A DNA stretch of 64,000 nucleotides, from assembly GCA_013433145.1 (NCBI GenBank), contig CM024172.1, positions 4,783,213 through 4,847,212 on the forward strand. Direction: 5' to 3'. The DNA comes from Ascaris suum (taxonomy: Eukaryota; Nematoda; Chromadorea; Rhabditida; Ascarididae). The notes under the pieces were generated by a model, which saw nothing but the letters and a program-made list of their open reading frames with translations, was not told the DNA's origin and made no database searches. A program made the translations under genes and the position numbers. Below, one piece after another: positions 44,795-62,918 of the stretch (within the stretch, counting starts at the first letter, position 1; every line of letters starts with the position of its first letter).

Positions 44795-47700
44795 TCATAA
44801 TCGATAGAATACACCGTTCCTGTAGTGAGTGGGCACCCCTCTTTCTGGTATCAACTTCAGAGGCACTATCCGTCTATAGAACACCAAAAGAAATACAAGA
44901 CCAATGAGGAGCATTAAAAAATGAATCACTGTTGGCCATAAGTAGCCGGATGCTTCGAATAGGATCCTGCAATAAATATCGTCTCATATTGCAATAGCCG
45001 GAAAATAACCAAATAACCATAGAGGCATGATGGCATCATGAGATCAAATCGAATTTGTCGCTGCCGGATTAAGAATGATTCACTTTCTTATTTAACTGCA
45101 TTCGCTCGAAATAATGCAGAATGCTTCATAAATTGAGGAATCTTCTGTCAGTGATCATTTTAAGAATATTTCAGCCACTATAATAAACGAGAGGGCTTAT
45201 GTCACAAGAATTAATAGAAAACATTGCATACGTTAAAATAATTGGCGCAATGCATCTCGCAAACGAACCGCCGAACTCGAACACTCCTTGCATCATCCCC
45301 TGCAGTGGTCTTAGTCACAGTATTACTTATTAGCAACCTAGCTGCACTTTCTGCAAACATGACTACTTTTCTGCCCTAATATCGTTCTTTGCTCACACAT
45401 AACTCCCATAAGAAACCAATACCCCTTACAAACACATGCCATCGTCGTTCAGAGTTCATATCAGCAGGCAATCCGAATACGCAAAACCATCTCAGCGGCC
45501 GATATTAAAGACCTAGGAAGGTTCATTCAGTCTATCAACGGAATGCTCCTGTGCGCGCAAACCTATATTGCATCTACATTAAGTCCATTTGTGACGGGAA
45601 ACCCTGGATAGCAACGACTATAGCAGCTTTCAGGATTAGATCGTGATATGATTTGATCGGCATGCCAGATTCCAGTTAGACTTTCCGACAATCAGGTTTA
45701 ATATATACTCTGCTGACTACAATATTTTTCTGATCTTGACTATCACATTTTATATACACCTGAATAGTGGTAAAACGTTTGAAACAAAATAAGAAAATGG
45801 GGGTGATAAAGAGCTACGCTTTTTAACAACATCGGTTGATCCAAAGAAAAACATCCAGTGATGAGACACATTTGTTGACTTCAAGCGGTTCATATAAACA
45901 GAACCTTGTAGCGTTTATGCGCATATGCTACTGGCAACAACGATGAATTCCCTTCTCCTCTGAATATTATCCAGTTGGCAAGGCTCAGTATACTAACGCA
46001 CCTGCTTCCTTGGTCCTAAAATTTCAGAGAAAACTGTGCCCAACGGAGCAGCCAAGAAAGGAAATGCGAATCCCGAAATAACGACGACACTGAATGCGTA
46101 GATCGGCAAGGGTACCCGTGTCGTATGTGCGCACCACTCGTACCTGTGCAAGCATCCTCCTGATATGGATGTGTCGTCGACTCCCGAACCCGCTGCAACG
46201 AGAGCTTTCCAGAATAGAAACAGTAGAGTTTTTCTTGGAAGCAAAACATTTCTTGCTTTCTAGCGAGTGCACAAAATATTGACCAGTGCTGAATCATGCA
46301 CACTGCATAGTGAGAAAAATCTGATTACTGTATTTTTACACGAAATGTTTGGTCCTCGCATGCGCTGCCACATCTGAAACCTAACTAAGTTGAGGTGACT
46401 AGGAAAGCAAAACAAAGAACTGTAAAGGTAGGCATATGATAAACTCCCTCTTACGTTATCTTGCAGGATGTGCTACAATTGATGTTCAAATAAAACCGAT
46501 CGAGTAGCACTGTTGAAAGCGATTTATTCTATCTTGTAAGGCTACCTGTCTGTTTGGATCGAAATAACTGAAAAGATGAATTATTCGGTGATTATGAATA
46601 GAAACTTTGGCGAATAAAACTCTCAGAAGCAACATCGCATGTGACAAAGCTTAGTTTGCAACGGGTGTTACCGGTTGGGATGTAGTCGAGAGGACCGTCG
46701 TAGAAAGGCCACGGGAACGTGAGTATGTGATGGAGCATGAAACATAGCACACTGAATATCAACAGCTTCCTCTTATCACTGAAAGGCATCTTTATGCAGC
46801 AAGATCATTTAGGCCGCCATGGATATTGTTAGGAACATTCTGCTGGCATGCTTTAAAATGCTTGCTATTTTACGCGTTGCCTTTATGTCTCTTTACCTCT
46901 CTCTTTCCCTGCCACCATAAATAATGAAGGAGCAAACTTTTCATAGCAGATGGAGGAAGGCGGAGGACAAATGGACAAGGTTGGCGGGGGGGGGGGGGTT
47001 CAAGATTCCAAGTGAACTTCAAAGGAGATTATAAAATCTTGCAAAGTTTTTTGCAGCATCTTTGCGAAATTTTAGCTCGATTAATATGGCTGTTATGTGA
47101 CAGTGATTAAGTGTGTAACTATGCGCAAGTGGCATCGAAGCAGTCACAGACTTGATGCGTCAACAAATAAAGGAAATGAATATGCCATCAAAACTGAATG
47201 GCTGTTCTGAATATTTTTATGCAATTTGACCACAACGAAAGAGGAATCGAAAAAGTTTTAGACTCTGTCCCTGAATGTTCAATACCATGAAAGAAATTGA
47301 TGCAGCAGTGACATTCGTAATAACACAAAAGAAATACATTTTGCCAACAGGTGTAATGCTTATGATGATGTAATTGATAACATCGATACAGCACCCAAGC
47401 CACTGCATAATGCCGTTGTAAAATACGGCTTCCTTCTCATTCCAGTTATAGAGGGCCATCGCGAACGGTGTAGAGATTCTGAAGTAGATAATACAAAAAT
47501 TCTGCAACATCGAATTCTAAAGCGTGGAAAAGATGGCATCAAATTTCAGACCAGATAAACCATTCAACGAGGCGTTATTATTTCTTTGATATTTCATGCT
47601 GGTATTTTATAGTTGCTCTTATCGGCCATCGGAACAAAGCATTCTGTCAGAAGGTATTTACTGTGCCGAACAAATTTGCATGAGATATACTGGACGCTAG

Positions 47701-50656
47701 ATTGACTTTAAAGTTTTTTATAAGTCAAGAATAGGCTCCATCGTCGGCTGGAAAATAATGAGCACGGAGTCCGTACCAATTAACTACCGCGAAAGAGTAT
47801 CATTACTCACATCTCGACATTCGTGGAAATACTTTGCATCATGAACCATAAATATACACATATGGCGGCTGCTATTCTATCGAATTTAGGCACCACGACG
47901 AATGCATCTGAACAAAACGATGATTGATTGTTCGACCCATAAAGTCCTTAAATATCCTCATCAAACTGCAAAAACGAACAAAAAGCCCCCTCATGTAAAA
48001 GTAGTGAAGAATACGAAACCATGAATTTTATTACATAAGAACTAGAAATGTGTTCGTGCAGTGCTGCAAAGCTGTATGTTATCACCATAAATATAGTTCA
48101 GTGGCTTTTCCTGCTCATGAACGGTAATCGATTCACAGCTAGTGCCCATATGAGATCACCAATTTTCGCCGTAAGACACCTATATAGGAAATCGATTACT
48201 TTGCTATGATCATAGCAATCACTTACGCCATCAAAAACGTATCGCAGCGCACAGCACCTGGGGTTTTCATACTGCCCATTTGACCTTTATCAAAAAACAT
48301 GCCTCGTTTTTCGTCGTCGGTGATAATCCCCGCATAAACTTCTTCGAAAACAACGACGAGTAGGTGAAGAGAAAGCAGCGAGATAAAAATCATGAGAAAT
48401 GCAGGCGTTGTATACATATTGAGTGGAAGCGCAAGCAACACCACACCTTTCTTTCCGATTGGAGTGAACAGTGACTGAAATATGACCGCCCTGCTTCACC
48501 CAAAATACAATACTTCCTCCGCTCTCTTTCACCAACCACCTCAAAAATATTCCAAATATAGGAAAAAAGTTTACAAATTAAACGTTATCCTAAAACATGC
48601 GACAAGAAGAATTTCAACTAAAATCGATGTTCTCCTTCGTTTCCAGCAGATGTTTCCCAGAAACATAGCTCACGAAGGCGCTCAACTTCTTTTCGTGAGC
48701 AAAGAACGAACCCTTTTCGGAACCATGTTCATATGAACGTTTCATCTCAAAAAGCTTCCACAATTCCCAATAACTGTTAGTGCATGTTCCAGCAAAAATA
48801 ACAAAAGGAACGAGAAACTAGCAATGTTTTAGTAGCCTCTGTTCGCCACCGCTATTCAGACTGCTCCACTACTTCGGTTCAAAGCACACCTGAAGAGCGG
48901 GTCCAAGCGAAAGACCGACAACGAAGGCCCCAGCAGCTAGTGACATTGCCTTGCTTCTATCTTGGCGAGAACTTGCCATAGCGCAATAGGTACGCAAAAC
49001 GGTTAAGTTGCCTAAAGGTTAGAGGATGTGCGAAGAAATTCAAGTGACGATATGAAATTATTGCCTACCACCTATTAAATAAATGATGAATCCTGAATGA
49101 AATTACCTCTGCAGACAATAATTATGTACACATCCATTTAGGTTCAGTGAAATTTTAACTGTATAAACATATCGCTGCCATCGGCGTAAAGGTTCTTCGT
49201 AAGAAAATGAAACAGTTCTTGTTCTCTTCCTGACGGATGCAAACAGATTTTAAAAATTTAAATTTTCTACCGGATCCAAATCCTACAAGTAGCCTCGCGA
49301 AGAGCATCCACCATGCATGATGAACGGGTAATTTCGATAGTGCACCGTATATTGCATTGCCAAAAGTCATAAATGCAAGACCACAGCAAGCAGGCCATCG
49401 CACAGACATCGTCCGCTGATTCCAGTATCCGAAGACCCATGTAGCAAACATCTGTCCTATACTGTACGCCACAGTGATCCAACCGAACATCGACAGATTC
49501 ACATTCGAATCCAGCTGCAGCCCAAAGCGCTTCAACAGACTTTCTGTGGGAAAGGTATGTTTACATCTTTTCAACGAATTCATGCGTCTGTAGGGGACAG
49601 TTGTTTAAAGCTGTCATCGTCAATTGTGATTGTTGGCCCATCTGATTATTTCAGATGGTGGACATGATAATACTGATTCCATGCCTCCTTACGAGCGCCG
49701 AAGTTGTACTGAGGGGGAATTAAAACTGATCAGTTGTAAAGCAGAATCAGCAGATATTCGTAACAGCAGGAAATTGCAATCACGCTTGGCCTGCAGAATT
49801 TATATTTTTCATCCATTCGGCTGCAAGAAAGAGTGCACAGGCTGTAATAGTGGCTGGTCAACTAAAGATTAAAACGATATCCTGCACATTTCATGATTTC
49901 TTGCTTATCGATGACTCTTATTCTTCAATAACCAACATCAATGCCGACGTCAAATAAGATTCATCAGTAACCAATTTCATTCATCAAATAGGCGAAATTC
50001 CAAAGTAAACATCATATCAACTCGTCTCATGCATTTCACCTCTCGTTTTTCACTGGGAATGGAAATGTACATACGAACTTTCTCCTTTCAACAAAAATAT
50101 CGTCCCCAAAATTTGCGGCATCGGCAAGTTGACCGCTTGCCACATATATGAACGGGATCACTGCAATACTCATTAGACAACGATATATTCTCCACATTCA
50201 TTTATTTCCAACCTTTGTTATCTACAAGAGCAACCTGACAGCACACAAGACCGCGTAATCGTGTATAGGAAACTTTGTCTACAGTGATCGACGAATAGTC
50301 TACTCTTGGTGCAAAAATGCAAGCAAACACTCGAATAATTCAGACATCTGTTGAAAAGGAAAAACCTTTAATTATCGCGTTAAGAATTCGCAGTCTACTG
50401 ATAAATTTTCCATTCTCATGTATATTCACTTAAGATGTAATACGTCAATGACATCACGAGAACAAACGTTTTTCTTTATCAAAACAGATAGGAGTACAAA
50501 GTTGAAAAACAGCGATTACTAACAGTCACAAGGTATGGCCACATCGACGTGAAGTATATGGAATATTGTATACCAGTCATCATTTGCACCAAATAGCTAA
50601 TCCACAACGATCTCCATGGTGTACCTTTTTTATCCAGTACGCCAGCAATGTCGGCA
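44795..50656 (-). CDS. MFSD8 (CLN7)-like major facilitator, lysosomal membrane
   Basis: Ten exons join with matching phases to about 497 residues: 50520-50656, 49271-49543, 48890-49011, 48258-48474, 47811-47907, 47338-47478, 46672-46778, 46002-46159, 45232-45299, 44795-44966. The order of motifs follows human MFSD8: YSIYFTSMWPYL (TM1), FGWITVAYSIGQMFATWVFG, ARLLVGFGSGGNLTVLRTY, LAAGAFVVGLSLGPALQ, PLNMYTTPAFLM, ISTPFAMALYNWNEKEAVFY, YEWCAHTTRVPLPIY, SEILGPRKQGMMQGV, FEASGYLWPTVIHF. The human protein is a lysosomal membrane transporter of 518 residues whose loss causes CLN7 disease; lysosomal location here is inferred. The starting exon (about 20-30 residues) was not found: 50656 is an internal phase-2 acceptor with a stop just upstream. 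Some donors are non-consensus (GTGCTG, GTATTT), and the 50520 junction is the least certain. Confidence 0.92.
46986..46998 (+). repeat. Poly-G run of 13 in an intron
   Basis: Thirteen consecutive G residues in the intron of the MFSD8-like gene between exons 47338-47478 and 46672-46778. The transcript carries the C13 complement. Confidence 0.95.
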
Positions 50657-53600
50657 CTAAACGAAGAAGAAACTTGTTTTGCACAATGAAATCATTTTGG
50701 CGCATCTGTCTGCAATCGCAGCTTTTTCAAATGACCCTCTCGAGCGATTCGATTTCAGGATTACTCGCAAAGTAGCACAAAAGCCACTGCTTGCTTTGAG
50801 CGCATTCATAAATCTGCACTCCCGGGGCAATTTAGGGAGATGTTTTGTCCGGGTGCATGCAGGTGATTTCGTGCTGTGACCCGCTTTCGCCTGTGGGAAA
50901 ATTGCTCAAATTAGCGTTGCGAAATGTGCACGATTGAATGACATTCTATGAAGATGATTTATCCATTTCACAAGGAATTCTAGTCATCTAAGCGTGTGAA
51001 AAAGTTTGCATAAATTCTGTAATCAATTAGGCTATCACATCCATATCACATTGCATCAGCGGGGCTCCGGAAAAGCAAATGTTTAGGTTCCACAACTAAT
51101 ATGTCACTCATTACGTATGTTGTCTAGTTTTCAGGGAAATCATGACGATGATTGGATGGCTAACTGGGATTGCTGAAGCTAACATCGCGCCTTGCCTTCT
51201 AACACTCCCCCACATTTGTTTCGATACTGGGCATATGTAGTATCGAAGTAGGTCGAAGACATTATTCTCGATAATTAAATCTCGTTGCAAAGAAATGCAT
51301 CTGCAGTGGTATGGAACTTCGTCGCATAATCGCTAAATCGCTGAGGCATGTTAATATTAGCTATATACTATCAAATCGGACTAAAATCTGCCACATTACA
51401 ACCTCAGCAAACTGCGCTTTTGAGAACATCATTTGCGCAAAATGATTTTTTATTTTGAGAAGCGAACTATAAAGGAAGCGTAGTAATTAATGAATTGTAT
51501 AAACATCTTCGAAGTGCAGCACTGCAAGCTGAAACGAGCATGCTCTGGCTTTTGTCACTCGTGCTACAATGAAGAAGCGAGAAGCAAATGGAATTTTAAA
51601 ATCACATCTGAAATTACTAATAATACAGAAGAAAACTTGCCTCTTTATAGAGGGATGAACCTTCATCGAATGCACTTTGGCCGGTCGTCAAAAGAGGAGT
51701 AAGCGAGGTTAAAGAGGAGGACAGGGACAGATGTTTGAACGCACGAGTAACAAGCGAACAATCAAGTTGCTTTTATACACTTTCGACAGTGAGCGAATGT
51801 TTTGGTGCACTGTTCTTCGAGCACATGAGTGCTCACAACTGCATTTCATCCATTGCCAGTAAACTTTGCTGCAGTTCTATATACATTTGGATGACGTGAA
51901 AATTAAAGAAATCCTTCGATGGCTCATGTGCCTAGAACGATATCAATGGTATCGTTTTCTAAACAAAGGAAGGAGGAAGCTGCAATTTTTAAAGACAAAC
52001 GTCCTGAAACGAAACACCTCAGCGGTTTGATTGAGACGTCTTATCTCGCCCTCCTAAAAAAAAAATCACCGCTTCTGCCAAAAATAGATGCGTGGAAGCG
52101 AAATGCTCAACACACTCTTTTGATCGCACAATCTTCATTAGTACGTTGTCTGTGAAAAAAAAAAGCTGCAATTGATCGGCAGCAAAGCAAAATGTTACGT
52201 CGACAACGAATGCAGTTTAAACTTACAAAATCTTTGTTTCGAATGCTCAGTTGTTATGTTGAGAGTGTGTCTAAAGGTGCAACTAATTACACGTTCATTT
52301 CTTTAGTGGTCATCGATCAACAGCTAAAACTTTTTCATCTAGTTGACGTATTTCCGGAACCAAAAAGACCACTTTAAACACTCTAAGCAGAGGCTAACAC
52401 AGAAATACGCGCGATTGCGAGCATAAAAGTAATTTCCTAGTCAAAGAGTTTAAGAAATGCTCTAGAATTGCAGGCAAATCTCATGGTGTATCCTTACAAT
52501 TCAAAAAAAGCGTTTTCGCATATTCGGTGCCTATTCTCTTGTCGCTATAGACATCCTTAATAGTGCTCAGTATCAATGTTTCTTTTTACACTTCTTACTT
52601 AAAACATTATTGCATTTTCTGAGGAATTATCAAAACATTTAAAATGAGTTGCCTGAACGTCATGTGAATGAAATTCGTTTCATTCGGGAGCACGAAAAAG
52701 AAACGCTGCATACCTAAAAATGTGGCATTCATGCGAAAACGGTTTGTTCTAGATGCAGAAAATCAGAAACATTGGTTAAAGTGGTTAATAGTGCTTGAAG
52801 ACGTATTGATGTGCCTAATGCCGCAAAATTTGATTTTGTTTCGCTCAATAGTAACGTGCTATAGCGAATTATGCATGAAATTATGTCGAAACGTTTCAGG
52901 CATATTGCACGAGGCTTCATGGGGGAACATTGAAAAATAGGTCGCACAATCTTCTGAGGAGAAAAAAATCGCTCATAAGATATCTGTTTTGGTAAGTGAA
53001 AGTGCGTTGTGAGTGCGGAGACGCAAAAAAACTGCAAATGACAGTCATAATTAAAGAGACAACGTTACAGCTGTCAACAAAGGAAACTAAAGGCCTCCAG
53101 TCGCATGATCTTGGTGACTTTCGATGGCAGATACATTTCGGCGTTGCTTGTAAGAAGCATGTTATTTTTGAAATTTTCGACAGTGCAGTCTGCTCACATG
53201 ACGCACTATGGAAACGAGCCAATGCAGCGGTGTTATCGAAATGCAGTCGCTGTAAACGATGAATTTTGCTGCATCTTGGTTAACCTTTCACTAGTCTATA
53301 ATTCTGCCTCTTATTCTGTGAGTGAAATGAGCAGGTAACAGAAAGCAAATAAATGTCAACATTTGCATGTCAAGAAAAACAAATGCTTGGAATGTGATTA
53401 CTGCGGTGACTCTTATGTTCTTATTGCTGAACAAACAAGTTCGTCGTTTGGCAAACGCGCTTTTCAAATGCATTAGCAATTAATTGCTATTATTAAATAA
53501 ATTCTGTGGTATAGAAGTTAGTGATGATGGGGTTCTAAGGACGCCACCGAATTGATTCTGTCTCTTTACTTTAAGGCATCGGCTGCTGTTCTGAAGTAGT

Positions 53601-55857
53601 AACGGGCAGCAATTTGCAGTGGTTCATAATTTAACGTGCGGCGAGTTTATTTTCAATCCATCCACCGTTTTATCTTCATTGTGATTACGACTCCATCATG
53701 AAAGGCGGCTTTGTTGCAAATGATGGATGAAAGAAGTGAGGAGCAGAGCGGATAGAGAGTGAAAGAAAGGGAGATAAAGATAGGGTGAGAGCGGCAGTTG
53801 TGGGGATTATGAGAGGGGATTTCGAGCGATCATCTACATAATTTCTATGCGATGGAATATGAAGACCGTTATCGAAAGTGTTTTCAGCTGCCACATTTTT
53901 TTTTTTTTCAGCAAATGGTGTAATTTTCATGAGCGAAGATGAAAAAGCTGGCGTTTTCGTTTTATTGAAACACGTGACGGCGCTAAATTGAGTGCAGCTG
54001 AAATCGCCGCATTCATTTATTATTGATATTTTTGGCATTTATATGGCACAGTGATAGAAAATATGCGACGCTCTGCGCTTTCTATCGTCAAATCAAATCG
54101 CGAGAGGGATGTGAAGGGTGCAAATCGCTGACAATAACCGTTTTAGCTGTGATGACGATTTTATGCATCACCGAAACGTATCTCAACGATAGGGGTAACC
54201 ATTATCCCCAGAGCACATGAACAATCGTCAAGTTTTCAAGAACTGACTGACAATTGGGACCTACATATAAAAACTGAACAGCAATTAATCACCGTCAGCG
54301 TTGAATTAAACAAGGGCGCAAACGAAGTGAATCCTCCACAAAATTTTAAAGGGAAATCGTCTGAAGCAAAAAACGTTTGATGCTTTTAGCGTCCTTTCTC
54401 ATCAAACTTGACAAATCGTGTCGAAATAAGAGACTCCCGATAGTGATCAAAACAGGTATCACGGAATTCCCGAGAAATCAGAGTTTTTTAGTCTATATAT
54501 AATCAGAACTCGCGAACATTGTTCACAGCGAAATACAGGGGGTGGCTTTCCGGCTAATTCGTGACCTTCCCTAAAACAAGTTTTAGCTGACACATCACTG
54601 TATTATCAGGACAAGACTGTCATCCGTGCCGAAACATAACCCCGTGGATGTGCCACTGTCACCAAAAGATGTTTTGCGCGAACAACGAACGAGGTCGTGA
54701 TGAAAACGGTGGCGCGCCGGTTCGTTCTGCATGACCTAAAGAGGGGATGCATCTTTTAATTCCGCGCACTCGTTATTCGTTTTTCTTCTATACTGTGTTG
54801 GGACGATGGCTGAGCGATGCTTTTTTACGGCATATAATTATTTCAACAGCTTTCATCTCTTTCTCGTTGTTTGCCGTGGATGTAAACAGTTGGTTCAGAG
54901 CTGTATTCAGTTTTTCGCTTTCAAAACTTCTGTAACCAAATTCTCAGATTTTATGAGTTCTGCAGCTTCTTAATCATCTCGAAAATCACTTTTTTTCACT
55001 CGTGGTGATAATGTTATACTAAATATTTGTGCGAAATTAATGGTTGTCAATGAGACAAACTTTTGGAACGGTGTTAATTGTTGATATCGGAGAAGCGCTT
55101 TCTTGACTGCATGATTTCCGATTCAGCAAGATGCCATATACAGACCCATGTCTCAAGGAGAGTGGTGAAATGTGCCTTGTGAAATAATCGTCTTCTTAAA
55201 TTTCATCATCTCTTTCTTGTTGCTTGGTCTGTGTTTTGGGTGCCAATGAGATCAGTGCTGCTATGCGGGTGTACAGATTTACTGCGCGAAATTCTCGAAG
55301 ACTTTCTATCAAATTAAATGCAGCGAATTGGAACGTCGTGTGATGCAGACTGCAACTAAAAAGTTCACGATGCAGACTTATGAAACCGAAGATGAAACCG
55401 TTTAGTGGGTGTGCGAGATAAACATAAGAGTGCCCGAATCTGACTTCCGCTTAAGCAAGATATTATGCAAACACGGGGGAATTCCTGCATATTTGTTGGC
55501 CAATTCGTGCGCACAGAAACATCTATGTGCGTAAAGAGATTTCATCGCGGGAAAGTGGCCTTCACAACGCTTCCTTATTCCCACGCAACTTGCACTAGCA
55601 CAGCCCCTTCTCAATGAGCACGAAGCGAAAAACCTTCTTTCCGAGCAGTTACTAAAATTTTACTCCCGCATGCATTTAACAAAGCATGCAGTTGCGCTTG
55701 ACAAAAATGTACATATTGGGCTTCAGCTTCGATTCTACATCAAGCGATTTGCCAAAGGTACCCAAAACTGCACCTTTTCGAAAATTTTCCTATTGCAGCT
55801 TCACATGAAAGCAATACAGCACAACACCGTGAACGATATGAAAGGTCTCGCAACAGA
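50657..55857. other. Intergenic region, no gene resolved
   Basis: About 5.2 kb. The first exon of the MFSD8-like gene (start codon and cytoplasmic N-terminus, ending in phase 2) should lie within the first kilobase or so but was not recognised. Short frames on both strands (up to 117 codons) show no motif. A purine-rich minus-strand stretch near 53.7-53.8 kb is low complexity only. Confidence 0.45.
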
Positions 55858-56065
55858 ACCGGGCGTCTTCTACCATTCCGCCCCCGAGGGAGTCCCCTCT
55901 CCGGCGCTGCGCCGTCCACCGCTGGATGTTCTGAGAACTGAAATCCGCCCGGTAGGGGCGCTCGCTGGAGTGGAAGCTCCCCCGTAAGGGGTATGATTCA
56001 CCATTTCACCCGGCGAGGCCGGCACTGGTGCTCCCGTTTACGAAGGCCTGCTTAAAAGCACCACA
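55858..56065. other. GC-rich hairpin-dense block, possible structured RNA or repeat
   Basis: A sharply bounded GC-rich island in AT-rich DNA, ending about 230 bp before the gale-1 start codon. Seven short perfect stems follow one another: GAGGG/CCCTC (55886-55899), GGCG/CGCC (55903-55913), CGCCC/GGGCG (55946-55960), GGAG/CTCC (55967-55980), CCCC/GGGG closing a GTAA loop of the GNRA type (55980-55991), CCGGC/GCCGG (56010-56022) and GCAC/GTGC (56022-56031). GGTGCT at 56027 can also pair with AGCACC further right. The plus frame is open to 55987, but nothing in it looks like a protein family. Either a folded non-coding RNA or a repeat family member is possible. Confidence 0.5.
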
Positions 56066-56289
56066 GGAAATGTTTTTTCAAATATTTTTACACCATAGCA
56101 GCTTTGTGGTTGCAACTTTTCGTTTCCTAGAGGCAAATGAGCACTCTATTTAGAAAATTTCTGTGATAAGCATTATTTTTGGACCTCTTAGTATTATTTA
56201 GCTCCTCTATGAGGCATTCGCTTGCGTATTTGCGTTTACTTTGCTCATATCCGTTCGTTTCAATCATACAAGTTTAGCAGAGCGAGAAG

Positions 56290-60501
<4,212 letters not shown>

Positions 60502-60524
60502 CGATGATCGGCCGCAATAATATA

Positions 60525-60530
60525 AATAAA
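60525..60530 (+). promoter_or_regulatory. Polyadenylation signal of gale-1
   Basis: A canonical AATAAA lies 24 bases after the gale-1 stop codon, which implies a very short 3' UTR, as is common in nematodes. Confidence 0.75.
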
Positions 60531-61361
60531 CTGTTATTTAATATATCGCACACAGGAAGCCGGCAGGATTTAACTTCAGGATATTTGGTTTTGCCATCCG
60601 AAACGTGCCGAAGACGGCGGAATTACGGCACCAACATTTGCGGGCTGAATGCATGATTGAGTTTTTTAAAGTAATAATATATGAATTAGTGATCTCTTTA
60701 CATCGATATGTTGACTGATGCACTTTAACGAAAACCCTTGTCCACTATCTATAGGGTGCCCGTGTTGAGGTGTTAATGTGCTGCTGGAAATGCTTCCCGA
60801 TGTGCCTGCAACACGCCGATGGCGGTGCCCTTCAACTATTGAAAATTGTTCTCGAATCAAAATTGTATTTAAACTTTGCATTCGCCTGCTTAATTCAATA
60901 ATGGGCCCTATATCAGAAGGCAGTATTTAAGAAAGCATTAATGTCGGTATCGCCGCGGTTTAAATTTACCGAGTAGATGCTCCGAAACCTTCTCGTATGG
61001 GATCGTGGTTCTACACCATTGTCACTCCTCTCGCTTTTGGTCGATTCGACTGAGCCTATTGCCTCTTTGCTACGACCTAAGGCTATAGGCCACTATTGCG
61101 CCAATCACAGCCGTTATTAATATTTTCGCTGTCGCGTTGACAGTTTAAAATTTGATTCCAAGGGCATTTTTCACGTTCTCGAACTTACTATTATTTGTGA
61201 AAGCATGCAACATTTTGTCTATGTGTGCTCAACGAACTATGATAAAGTGTTAACGTGATCAATTAACGCCAAAAGGCAGTCCTCCTTATATTCGGCGATG
61301 GAGATGATGATCGATGAAATGTTTTCGCGTCATCGATATATGTGTAGGGACAGCGGGTTCT

Positions 61362-61390
61362 GTTCAGTGAATGGGTTCAACTCACTGAAC
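61362..61390. repeat. 9-bp perfect hairpin
   Basis: GTTCAGTGA (61362-61370) and its exact complement TCACTGAAC (61382-61390) flank an 11-base loop. It could be a small terminator-like or foldback structure; no neighbouring gene explains it. Confidence 0.5.
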
Positions 61391-62821
61391 GCAATGACCT
61401 AATTTCGACAGAGACGGCCACCAATCGAACGTTTCTTTCTGTGCCATCCTCAACTTACCTCATAATCGCTTCTGATTTATTTTTGTGCTGACAACAACTT
61501 CCGCTTCGTTTATTTTTTAAATCGGTGCGTGAGAGTGCAGTGTGGTCTGGAAACAATTTATGTCTTCGTCGTATGAAGTGCCATGAATTTTCTTATCTGC
61601 TTTGCTTGAATGTTCAACGCTATGGAAGAGGATTCACGGTCGCTGTTTAATTTTCTTGATCGCGCTATCGAATTTCCTTAATGTCCTTAATGTTTAAGTT
61701 CTTTGATGTTTACTTTCTTGATACGCTCGAAAAAGTTGTGCTATCGAATCGAGGAAACTTTTAATCAGCAATTGAAATGCACAAGGGTTAAAGAAATTAG
61801 CACCTCGTATAACACCGTGGATGGTGGTCGATCGAGATGGTAACCGGATATACCTAGCTGATATTCCATTCATCGATAAGGGGATATATAATACGAGAAG
61901 ACAACTGGGTTTATCGCTGGCAAAAAAAAACTATGGATGGTGACAAGAAACTCTCAAAAATATAGCAGTTATTAGAAGAATTGGTTGAACTTAAAAATAC
62001 ATTTTACTTACAGTTTTGCCTTCGAAAGGTGAATTTGAAGCCGAAAAAAACCTCTGGTATGTAAGATAGGACCGAACCTGCTGCTAGTAAAGCGCATTTG
62101 TCTGCGATTTGTCGGTGCAAGTCGTTCAGTGAATTTTTTCGATTCTGAACTTACACTGGGCGTCCTTTATTTTATAGGTTAAGCTATCTGTTTTTACGAA
62201 TAAGGTTCAGGGACGTAAATTCGACTCATTAGCTCATTTGTTCGAAGGTTACATATTCAGTGTGGTTGGTAAGGAGCTATCACAATTAGCTCACTGGAAT
62301 AAAAAAAAGACCTAATAAAAGTATATCCTCACCGTTTGCTAAAATAATGCATCAAAGTGATCTAGAAGAACACTGCAAATGTTTAAATACTTCAGCGAGC
62401 TCCTCACGGTAGTATCAATGAGGGACGCATAGACTATTCATAAGAAGCCAACTTCAGCCATACATACCCAGGCTGCCCTCCGTCGAAAGTTCCAAATTCC
62501 CCTAAATGATTAGGCGATATAAAATGCGAAAGGGAAAGGAAGTTTATCATTAGCAAAATACGTTCGCTTCTTCTCTCAGAAAACCTCCAAATTAGGCTGC
62601 GTCGACAGTCAGGATGGCTTTCCATTGCAACGTTCGGGGTCGATGCACTTAGCCACAAGGGCACGCGCACGCTTCCTCGGAGAGCGGTGCGGTAATGGTC
62701 ACTCGGCAATAAAAATGTCGCAGTAAACATGAAAATATACCATAAGGAAATAAATTTAGGATAAAACAAATATACCAAAAAAAAAATAAAACCATAAGGA
62801 AATAGAATAAAAGAAATAGAA

Positions 62822-62918
62822 GATCTTATAGAAAAATTGACACATTCTAAAGAGCATTAAAAACTCTATCAGAATCATTGACAACCTGAGACAAAAACAA
62901 AGATTTTTCTATAAGATC
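62822..62918. repeat. 16-bp perfect inverted repeat (97-bp foldback)
   Basis: GATCTTATAGAAAAAT at 62822-62837 is matched by its exact reverse complement at 62903-62918 with a 65-bp AT-rich spacer. The size and terminal symmetry fit a miniature inverted-repeat element. No coding capacity is present. Confidence 0.65.

Noticed and set aside
48227..48257. Extending the MFSD8-like exon to a stronger GTAAGT donor at 48226
   Set aside because: That phase gives an early stop in the next exon, whereas GTGCTG at 48257 keeps the frame into FVVVPKFDRIAAAI.
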